A DNA stretch of 64,000 bases from NCBI GenBank assembly GCA_963281255.1, contig OY725499.1, forward strand, positions 4,297,148-4,361,147. Reading direction: 5' to 3'. The translations under genes and the position numbers were made by a program. This DNA comes from Aphrocallistes beatrix. Its lineage: Eukaryota; Porifera; Hexactinellida; Sceptrulophora; Aphrocallistidae. Under the pieces are notes generated by a model. The model did no database searches. It was not told the origin of the DNA and saw nothing but the letters and a program-made list of their open reading frames with translations. Below, piece by piece: positions 19,401 through 29,400 of the stretch (within the stretch, counting starts at the first letter, position 1; each line of letters begins with the position of its first letter).

Positions 19401-19738
19401 CTGGACAGAAAACTCGTTTCCAAATCAACCCAGAACTTACATCACCTTCATCCCGTGTAGCTCCAACCTACCCTGAACATTCCATTGGTTTAGATTCGTT
19501 GTCAGGTAGGCGAGGTTCAGATACCAAACACCCAAGAACGGAACTAGGTTACCAGAAATATCCTGATAGAGTAGTGTATAGACCTCCCTCAGACACAGAC
19601 GACTATCCCCACACAGTATCAAATGGAACTGAAACCATTGTAGGTATGCATTCCACTCCTCCAAAGAAGTCTCCAGGCATTAGCACTGACAAATACTTGC
19701 CAACTAAGACTTCCAAAGGTTCACAAACACATTACTGA
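16466..19738 (+). CDS. Long TRAF-type (XAF1/TRAFD1-like) multi-zinc-finger protein
   Basis: This 1090-residue single-exon protein starts MSDIELKLCENCENH. The first 130 residues hold five fingers in the arrangement of the XAF1/TRAFD1 N-terminus (CENC...H...C, CERC, CSLC, CEFC, CHTC). Nine more fingers of CxxC-x(n)-H-x3-C form follow (CEFCGNQ, CPKCKHG, CEFCDQS, CEFCGVF, CKYCFEV, CQYCFKL, CQFCFMQ, CKYCLEN, CPFCKFP), making about 14 to residue 610. The remaining 480 residues are low-complexity, rich in Ser, Pro, Lys and Gln, and include a 52-residue tandem duplication (DNA 18581-18736 and from 18737). There is no RING, MATH or membrane segment. Known relatives are cytosolic or nuclear regulators of TNF/TLR/interferon signalling. 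The link to the receptors here is by position and shared duplication only. Confidence 0.85.
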   Translation: MSDIELKLCENCENHIPIANYGLHVVTCRRHTYRCERCGECVAVSGREEHEQLRHTQEQCSLCGDSFLKADTAAHLLECEYANELCEFCDSEVRRREMAEHRDACGSRTERCHTCSRYVLLRHKDTHTCEVASTLPQHDFSQGIGTAQQRTAPYERFRDYSPEFTRANFEYSHTPRDISPPFIPTQYVDLSEDTEPTAGPPDTIESSDSAPCEFCGNQVPLLALEGHQERCRFRGADIYEPKRICPKCKHGFSESTFAAHFMLCRDSLDKFDRPIGPHQTTPEPEPTPEDSSSLIPCEFCDQSFGMDEISTHQLACQMTTHIPVDTMHERATRCEFCGVFFTITEIGPHRNKCTFRKPALSSKFRTNKRETKCKYCFEVFELEEVEDHQNRCPRRRTASEDKICQYCFKLFSNDTISTHENTCSERQLSEFIDSSLELPFQDKSRGFEEKPKIRMGKCQFCFMQKPVEELLEHKRTCSMNPEYLNLKPLRSSREQKSTQFEAKLLSKQAHDSINRTSKLEVKSKCKYCLENFPKSSVFQHEKVCNLRNYSTEIDEDLNLPFHEHFPALDEKPKPISVDNKCPFCKFPQPAMELDKHKAKCSKNPKFRGNAKYFENQTEIGSGNSGPELLMSSRPIPVPLPRYQDREKNVPSSNYNPFLQGSGLTGTEQKMDLGRSRLQNQKKDSEKFPSSRKQNPQTDVTNSSPFGASGQSFTPTTRHIPGQEPVSRKHQSPKPKTEPFNFYGSSKSQNPKSEIHTYGASDQSFKPTTGHIPRQEPVSRKQQSPKPKTEPFNLYGTSKDQNPKSETVYRKSHTSTSPKGESYFQRSDSSNKPKNPDTYSDRKAEKFSSKTTPPQYDNLYDKYQASKGVSTISDVTQEKYSGLTKSPEYKIYSEKNSSPANSPLSEGNSPDPQGFSSPTQLFRDKDETKPAFSQKTVPPKSRDFHMELKMGDISNTSATRGTFNRPPTTSGYSPSGTSTSGQKTRFQINPELTSPSSRVAPTYPEHSIGLDSLSGRRGSDTKHPRTELGYQKYPDRVVYRPPSDTDDYPHTVSNGTETIVGMHSTPPKKSPGISTDKYLPTKTSKGSQTHY

Positions 19739-20446
19739 AATGTCCCTTCCCCATAACTTAAGTCTGGTATCTTTGTTTTGAATAGTTAGCTTACTTAGCT
19801 TCCTTGATATAATCATGTCATTGATTGTTTACTAAACAAATATTTGTTTGTTCTTGTTTTTTGTGGGATTTGAACATGTGTAATTGAATAGTTTAATTTT
19901 ACTTTTCCTCAAATGCTTTCAAGGATTTATTGTGTAAATCACTAATATAAATGGCACATAGAGGAGCGTACTTTCAGAAAAATCCTTCCGAAACACCTCT
20001 GCTCTGAATTTTAAACAGTGAGCTCCTAAAATAAAAGACGTACTTTTAGAAAAAAATCTTCCAAAAAATAATGGGTCTTTGATTGAAATTTATTCCAAGT
20101 TTCTCAGCAATATTCTAATTTAACCTGCAATTTAATTTCAGTGAGGAAACATTGACGAAAAATTATAGGATTTCAGGAGAAATTGTGGGGACAAATTTTA
20201 TTAAAAGGAAAGCATTCCACCTGCTCCTTCCTGTCGCTTTGAAAATCAAATGAGCAAAAGCATCTCAAACATTAGCATTAATAATCAATTAGAATGGATT
20301 GGTCTTAATTATTTAATCTGGTACAACAGCGTCATAAAATAATTGGAAACTGGAAAATTTAATATTTTTCTTTGGAAAATTGTTTTTATTTTCATTTGTT
20401 ATTGGCACTTTGGACATGTAATGTTTGGTTGTTATGCATAATTAGC
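19739..20446. other. Intergenic between the zinc-finger genes
   Basis: AT-rich sequence. It presumably contains the 3' UTR of the upstream gene and the promoter/5' UTR of the C2H2 gene. No repeat, RNA gene or further exon was recognised. Confidence 0.5.
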
Positions 20447-23400
20447 ATGGAATGCTTGGTATGTAAGCACCGTTTTATCCGCGTAAAGAATTACAGAAGA
20501 CACTTGGAGAGGGAACATCCTGAAGTCAATGTTGATGACGTCATCACTCAAACCCCTTCTAAAGGTAGGACCCTATCTCCTATGTGTAATACAGAACTTA
20601 GGTTAATGATATACAGTCCGCTTAGTAGGGTCACATCGGTCAGAGGACATTTTGGCCCGATTAAGCGGAGAGCCCTATTAACCGAATTAGCTTCTATGTG
20701 TGAGAGCTATTCCGATCCTGCCAAAAGTGGCCCGATTAAGCGGTTGACCCGATTAAACAGTGACCCTATTAAGCAGAGTCGATTGTATGTGAATTATTAT
20801 CGGTGTGTTAGAATCTTGATACTTTAGTTGTACTAGACTTATCATAGAACACCTCATGCAAATATTAACAGCTGATTCCTTGATCAATTCTAAACGAATG
20901 GCGGATGTTTCGTCGCTGATATTTCTTTTAATGAAATTATTGAATCCTCACTTTCATTCTCCGTTTGTAATTCCATTCTAAATATCAGCGACGAAACATC
21001 AGTTTACCATTCTAAACAGACAAAACCTATAATGCATGTCAACAGTCCCACATTTTTCATTCTTCTTTTGAGTTAATTTTAACGAGTGTTTTCACATGAA
21101 ATTTCCCCATTATGTCCCGGGTTGTTTTATTCCTTGCTTAATGCTTTTCTATTTCATCCCGCCATGTCCTGCGAATTCAACGCCGCATCCCGCTTTTATC
21201 ATGGTTCAAGTTGGCATGTATGACTATTGATTCAATACAGTAGAACTGTTGCATGAAAAAATGCCCCCCCGTGAAAAAATGCCCCCACCATGGATATTCA
21301 TGTAATATGGGGGGGGGCAAAATTTCATGGAGTTAGCGTGAAAAATTGCCCCCCCGTGAAAAAATGCCCCCCACCATGGATATTCTAAAGTATGCCAATG
21401 CTTATACAAACCATTTTGAATGCTATTTGGCTTCTATTCGTTTACTAAAGCATTGCAAATCAACAAACTAGTCGTGTAAAGTAATAACAATGACTTTCAT
21501 AAATGTATCGTATATAAATAGTATCAGCAATATTTAGTGTTAAACTCAAGAATATCCATGGTGGGGGCATTTTTTCATGGGGGGGCAATTTTTCACGCTA
21601 ACTCCATGAAATTTTGCCCCCCCCCATATTACATGAATATCCATGGTGGGGGCATTTTTTCACGGGGGGGGGCATTTTTTCATGCAACAGAACTCAATAC
21701 ACTAGGACATAAGACGTACCCCTTCGGGAGGGAATTATTAGTATGTACTATCCGTAAGTACGTACTAGCCGAGTTTGTACTACATAGAACTCTATATTAT
21801 AGATTGATTTTGGTTCAGAGAAATGAGTACGTACTAACCGAGTTCTACTGTATAAGATTCACTATTGTACTCTTTAACTAACATTATTTTGTCAGATTTC
21901 TTCTTTTTCTGGGTTGACTAGAACGTTCCCATTAACCTGTTCAGTTATCCCATCCCTAGATAACGAGCTGTTATAATGGGAGCGAAGTGAGCAATTTCCT
22001 CTAATTCTCCCGCCTAACTCTACTACTCACACCCCACAATACAAACCTGATATTTCTGTTACAAATAAGCTTCAAATTAGTTCTCTTATACAAACAAATT
22101 CCGCGCAATTGCACTTGGTATTAGCAGTCCCATCACTATAATCTAGATCATTAATATAGACACAATTCAATACTAGTAATCCATGGTCCATTGCTCCATC
22201 ACTTGATGAGAGACTTGAACTTGCTCTCCAGCTGTTTGCTGGCCGCGTCCAATCGCATCACAGCATGCTCCAGCTGTCCCAAGCTAGAGTCCAGCTGATC
22301 GACCATCTGAAAGTAGGGTTTTAGTTCCGAATACTTCGCATTCAGTTCCTGTGTTTGTGTGTTTATCTCTTCACACCTGTCATTCATTTGTAAATATTTG
22401 TTCGTGGTGGCTTCGTTCATGTGCTTGAGTAGATCGTACTCACATGCATTTGCTTCTAACTCGCCTTGAACATACACTGACACATCTTCAAACATTTTCT
22501 GAGATTTCGTTCGCATCTCATTTCGCGTGTCCGTTCTCGGAGTGACGTCATCGATACTTCGAGTTGGACTTGGCTCTTCTGACATTTCAGTTTCAGTTCC
22601 AGTTTAATTATAGTACATAAATACTGCACTAGTCCTATCGTATTGTATTATAATGGAGATGTTGGTTACATTAGAATTGTATTGGAAGTATAATGGCGAT
22701 TTTAAGTTTTCCAAAGAATATCTTTCATTTACTATATATTATTTAGATTTAAGTTAGGTAATAGACAGAAATCATTTTTAACACAGTTCTATTTATATCC
22801 TATAGCTGCTAAGCCACTTTCTAACACCTGTGAGATTTGTAACCGCAATTTCGCTTCTGTCTATAAGCTGAATATCCACACGCGGACACATCTTAACACC
22901 TTGACATTCTCGTGTGAATCCTGTGACAGAGCATTCCCGACCCGGACAAGATTGAGATTGCATGTGGAAGGTGTACATTCCAAGGGAGAGTTCCGTTGCC
23001 ATAGCTGCAAGGAAGTATTCAACAGTCAGCTGACACTGAATAGACATACGAACAGTCACAAAGGTAGGAATGTAGATGTATTTTTAAATTCTTAATTAGC
23101 CCCTCATTGACAATGACCTTTGCTTGGTCATTTCCGGTTAAGTCATAGAAATGTAGGTCCAAAGCTATAAATAGAATGGACCCCAGGTCATTGACGGTTA
23201 ATTGACCAATCGATTATTGGATATTTAAATTTTTGGAATTTTTCTCTTCACAAATTCAACTGAGAATATAGCAGTGTATAACACCAGTTCTATTTATAGT
23301 TGAGACTCAGGAGAGTCACGAGTGTCCTCAGTGTGGCAGGAGACACAAGACAGCCTACGCACTGCGGCGCCACTTGGTGTCACACTCAGCTGACAGAGAC

Positions 23401-26400
23401 CACCCGTGTGGAAAGTGTGATTCCAGTTTCAGCAGAGCTTCTGCACTCAAGCAGCACTCGAAACTGCATTCTATAAATAGAACATTCCAATGCGGAGAAT
23501 GCGGTGATAGGTTTGTGTCCAGTGAGTTATGTGGTGTTAGACTAGAGCCCAGGTTGGTATGGTGGAAATAGTTCGAACCAAAGCACCATTAATCCTAATG
23601 ATAAAAGTCGAACTATTTCCTAAACCCACAATTCGAACTACTTCCTTTTTCGAAAGTCGAACAATTTCCGCATTACTCCCCAGGTTTAAGCAGAACAGAC
23701 ACTTAGCATTCTGAAGTAGTTTAATTCATGATTTAGTGCAATAGTTCAACCAAGATTCTCCACAGGGATTTTTGGCGTAATAAGATAGCTAAGCTTAGTA
23801 TTGACCGAAATGCATCAGTCCATATTCCTTCAATATCAATACGCGTTAGGCTTTCCCCTTCTAAAATGCTTGGGAACACTGGTTCAATACAAATATTCTT
23901 ATAGATTCATTATGCTCAGATCTCCATTGGAGGCGTTGGTTATATTTAGAGCCTTGAACCGTGTAGAATAGGCTCAAATTGGAAGTATAATTTATGTTAA
24001 TGTTCAATCAGTTCTATTTATAGTTCTGTTTGAGTGTAAACACCCAAGCCTAAATATATTTTTTAAATTAGAAAAAAAGTTTCTAATTTAAGTAAAAAAC
24101 AACAAGCAGTTTCATTCAGAAAAAAATATTTGAGGATTGTAGTTTTCATTCTGTGACACAACTACTAACTTAGAGAACTTGAAGTTAGGATTATAGATGA
24201 GAGTTACCCCTGAGGGTTGATGAAACATTCCAACTTGGTGTTCCTGTTCCCCGATCTTGTGGAGGAGCACACCCTCACTCGAGAACACTTTAATATCATT
24301 GGTTCTTAAGTCACCAATAACTAATCCCTGGTTAGCGTCTATACAGAAGAAACTGGGAATAACCATCTGCATTCCTTTCCCTCGTGTGATGAGTGAACGG
24401 ATCTTCACACCCTTGTGTGAGAACACGTGGATGCAAGTAGCATCGAATGCAGTGAGTACGTACATCTCATCTGCCGTCAGCTTTACATCTCGAGGATAGC
24501 GGATGGATGGGTGTCTTATTTCTCCAATTGGGTGCACAGAGCTATCTAGGATTTGAATTCTGTTGTTTTTATAGTCAGCCACGAATATTTCTTTGTTTAC
24601 AGACACGGAGAGTTGGTGTGGATAATCGAATTGTCCGATAGCAGATCCTCTGATCCCTTTTCTAGCCAATAGGTGCAATTGTGTGCCGGAAATTCTTAGG
24701 TGGAACACAGCATGTGCTTTGATGTCTGTGACATATGCGTTGTTTCCGTGTATAGCAATTCCCCATGGAGCTTTCATATCACGGTGAGTGTAGCTATGTA
24801 GGTGTTCTCCCTTCTCAGAAAATATACACAATCTCCCTTGACCCTCCTGCCTATAACAATGGTATATTTTATTATGTTCAGCAACATATATATAGTTTGT
24901 AACTGTGTCAATAGCGACACCAAACGAATTATAATTGTTGACATCATTTGAACATGCGATCGAATATTGGAATGAATAGTTGGTTGGTGGCTCAAATAAG
25001 ATGTCCACTTCTCGTAGAGTTTCAGGGAATCGAAATGGCATTTATTTATATTTTTAGAAGTTTAGAAAAAGGAGTTTGCTTGTAGAATAATTTGTCAGTA
25101 AATGTAATAGATTGAATATCGCCTGTTATATATACCTAAACTTTGTACGAATGATTACAAACAGTTTTACGTTAATCACTAAGTTTTACGTTAATCACTG
25201 ATCACAAGATTGGAAGTAGAATTGAAAGGTTAATTGTTCGTGTTGTGATGGCGATTAATTTAACCCTGCCTATACCAGGAATGTGTTGCGTCATTTCCTG
25301 TTAAGCCATTTTGGGCGGGGAAGCCATATAAATTTGGGGTCCCGACTATAAATAGAGAAGACCAGGTAAAATTTGCATTTTAATATGCATTTAGTAGAAC
25401 TATGACATGATTCATTCCATCTTTCCCCAGGTTACCTTCAGAATGTGGTGATAGGTTTGTATCCGATAGTATTTTAATTAGGCTTAGCCCAGGTTTAAGC
25501 AGAAGAGATACTTCGCATTCTGAAAGTAGTTTAATTCATGATTTAGTGCAATAGTTCAACCAGGATTCTCCACAGGGATTTTTACCTAATACGTATTCAA
25601 AAGATAGCTAAGCATAGTATTGACTGAAATGCACCAGTCGCTATTCTTTCAATATCAAGACGCATTGGGCAATATCCCTTCTAAAATGCTTGGGAACACT
25701 GGTTCAATACAAATATTATTGTATAGATTCATTATGCTCCTGGCGGGTATATTAACCGCCATCAATAAAAACAATTAATACTATCAATATCTTCTACTTC
25801 CAATCTTGTGATCGAGTATTAGTCATGCTTAACGTAAAACTGTTTGTAATCATTCGTACGAAGTTTAGGTATATATAACAGGCGATATTCAATATATTAT
25901 ATTTACTGACAAATTATTCTACAAGCAAACTCCTTTTTCTAAACTTCTAAAAATATAAATAAATGGCATTTCGATTCCCTGAAACTCTACGAGAAGTGGA
26001 CATCTTATTTGAGCCACCAACCAACTATTCATTCCAATATTCGATCGCATGTCCAAATGAAGCCAACAATTATAATTCGTTTGGTGTCGCTATTGACACA
26101 GTTACAAACTATATATATGTTGCTGAACATAATAAAATATACCATTGTTATAGGCAGGAGGGTCAAGGGAGATTGTGTATATTTTCTGAGACGGGAGAAC
26201 ACCTACATAGCTACACTCACCGTGATATGAAAGCTCCATGGGGAATTGCTATACACGGAAACAATGTATACGTCACGGACATCAAAGTACATGCTGTGTT
26301 CCACCTAAGAATTTCCGGCACACAATTGCACCTATTGGCTAGAAAAGGGATCAGAGGATCTGCTATCGGACAATTCGATTATCCACACCAACTCTCTGTA

Positions 26401-29400
26401 TCTGTAAACAAAGAAATATTTGTGGCTGACTATAAAAACAACAGGATTCAAATCCTAGATAGCTCTGTGCACCCAATTGGAGAAATAAGACACCCATCCA
26501 TCCGCTATCCTCGAGATGTAAAGCTGACGGCAGATGAGATGTACGTACTCACTGCATTCGATGCTGCTTGCATCCACGTGTTCTCACACAAGGGAGTAAG
26601 GCTCCGCTCACTCATCACACGAGGGAAAGGAATGCAGATGGTTAGTCCCAGTTTCTTCTGTATACACAGTAACCATGGATTAGTTATTAGTGACTCAAGT
26701 ACCAATCAAGTCAAAGTGTTCTCGAGTGAGGGTGTCCTCCTCCACAAGATCGGGGAACAGGGACACCAAGCTGGAATGTTTCATCAACCCTCAGGGGTAA
26801 CTCTCATCTATAATCCTAGCTTCAAGTTCTCCAAGTTAGTAGCTGTGTCACAGAATGAAAACTACAATCCTCAAATATTTTTTTCTGTATGAAACTTTCC
26901 AATTAACATTAATTTCTGAATTAAATAATATCCAAATTATACTTAGGCTTGTGGGTTTACACTCAAACAAACTATAAATAGAACTGAATTAACATTAGCA
27001 TAAATTATCCCAACTTAATAAGCCTATTCTACACGGTTCACGCTGTAAATTGTGATACTCAATACTTCCAATGGAGAGCATGTAGCAGAACTATGACATG
27101 ATTAACTACTGTACACACATCATTCCCCATATCTCTAAGTTTTCATTGATTGTTTAGAAGTCAAGTTTTTGTTAACCCGCGCTTGGCGAGGTGTTTTGTT
27201 GCGTCATTTCCGGATTAAGCCATTTTGGGCGGGGAAGCCATACAAGTTTGGGGTCTTACTATAAATAGAAAAAATCACTAAGCCAACCGCAGTTAAAAAC
27301 CTTGATCCCCTTCGTTCGATGAAAATGTGATGAAGACAAGAGAATTCCATTGGACAGAATACTATCACTGCATTGAACTCGTTTCCATAGTGATGAGTCA
27401 TGTATGATTGTTTACACATCCTGTTTACAGATGGACTACTAAACAAACACCTCATATCTCACTCAGACAGCCGACCACACGTCTGCAAAGAGTGTCAGAA
27501 AGCGTTCTCCCGAAAAGGCGACCTCACCGTCCACTCACGCAGGCACACAGACACGCGGACACACGCGTGTGCCACGTGCCACAAGGCTTTCATGAAGCGC
27601 TCCCACTTGAAAGCCCATGAGAAGCTGCATGGCGGTGTAGAGCCGCTGGCTTGTGAGGTGTGCGGGGAGAGGTTCAGTCTGCAGTCAGAGTCCAATAGGC
27701 ACAAGAGAACCTGCAAGGTCACGCTCCGTGCGAAGGTGAGGGACTGGGGAGACTATAGGCATGTAGGTTGCCAGATAGACTGCTTAGCATGCTAATGCCA
27801 CATACCTTCAAATGCTCATGCCAAGTTAATGTTAAATCAAAGAAGCATTTTGTCATGTTTATGTCAAAAGTAAAAAGTTAATGCTAAAAGTAATATGTTC
27901 ATGCAACAACTCAAAAGTTCATGAAAATGATCAAATCTATGAACTTTGTTCATGATATGACAACATTGATATTAGAGACCAATACACTGACTGTGTTACA
28001 TTCAACTTACCTAATGGTCTTTTAACAAAATGTTGACCATTTGGACTGTAAATAATGCCCAAAAGAGTGTAGTATGTCAAATTGAGTGGAATTTATTATA
28101 ATATTTTCAAGAGTTAATTTAAGTAGTTAATTACGCGTTTTTCTTGGAATTTGAAATCATTTTCGCTAAAATCGTTTAATATTCATATCCATGGTTATTA
28201 AATCTGCTGTGTCTAGAGATACATGTATTGTCCGATCTCTCGAATATGATTGGATCATTCTAATGAATATTTTATGTTATTCTTGGAAGAATGGTTCGGA
28301 ATTTACCAGATAATTCCATTTACATTTGATTCTGTTTATGCAGATAAAACTTCATTTTGCATTGATATTATATACGTAATGTAAATTAGGTAGGTATGCA
28401 GCTTCTAAATTATGACTTAACTCTTACAATTTGCAATTTATTGCTATTTAATTGCAGATGTGAATGAACAATGCTACGTTAATTGAGCAATAATTTTCCT
28501 GATTACTTGATGCTGATGCATTGCAGAATTACAGTAGTGATTACACATCTATAGGATTTTGCACATGAATATTTAGATCAGATAGTGTATTGACCTACAA
28601 CCATTATGTTAACATCAATATAATTGTAAAACGCTACATCAAGTATTGTTCAATTTTGCTGAAGAGCACTGAGCGATTGAGTCAAATACAGTCGACTCTG
28701 CTTAATAGGACCACATCGGTCTGAGGACATTTTGGCCCGATTAAGCGGAGAACCCTATAACCGAAAATATTTGTTATTAGCTTCTATGTGTGAGAGCTAT
28801 TCCGGTCCTGCCAAAAGTGGCCCGATTAAGCGGAGTCGACTGTATTATTAATGTTAAGGGGGTAATCCATGGTTAATATTAAGCAAATTCCTTTTTTTGT
28901 GAACCTAATTTTTCTTCTCTAGTTCTGAATTCATTATTAACCGTAGAAAAACCGTAGAATTTGCATTTTAACCGTAGAATGCCCAGTGGGGACACAGTGT
29001 CCCCGATATCGCGGATGTCTCCCAACCATTTTCTATGGCACTGAAGCCATATAAATGTTGGGCATTCTATAGTTAATAGAGAATTATAAAGCAATCAATC
29101 GTTTCTTTAATATCCCCAAGGCGTTCACAGGCTGACTCTGTAGACACACAGTGTCCGTAAGCAAGCGAAGCGCGCTTGTTTTAATTAATGCAAACATTCA
29201 TATTTATAGGATTTTGGCTCCTCAGCAGACCTGATCCCATTGGCTGAGTCTGACTTTCTCTCTCCACTCAGTTTCTTCTCAGACAGGCCTACTCTCTCTC
29301 CCTCTCTCTTCTCCAATCAGAATCTGGAGTTGGTGACGTCATCACAGCAGTCACTAATGTCCCACACAGCTGATGAGGCTGTTACCCAGGTCCTTTAACA

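Larger units (their letters stand above)
23921..27080. repeat. Large inverted duplication carrying two NHL genes
   Basis: Arms 23921-25222 and 25788-27080 are reverse-complementary over about 1.3 kb, including coding and flanking sequence. The two coding regions are exactly symmetric in coordinates. The spacer holds a CTATTTATAG repeat (25258-25378) and a direct duplicate of the end of C2H2 exon 3 with its downstream intron (about 25430-25740, against about 23490-23917). All of it lies in intron 3 of the C2H2 gene. Confidence 0.85.

Noticed and set aside
21224..21881. Open frames encoding FFHGGAIFHANSMKF on both strands
   Set aside because: They come from the two inverted arms of the fold-back element.
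23522..23571. Reading exon 3 of the C2H2 gene through to a stop at 23571
   Set aside because: A consensus donor gtgagt follows 23521, and the split finger is only completed by the exon at 27431.
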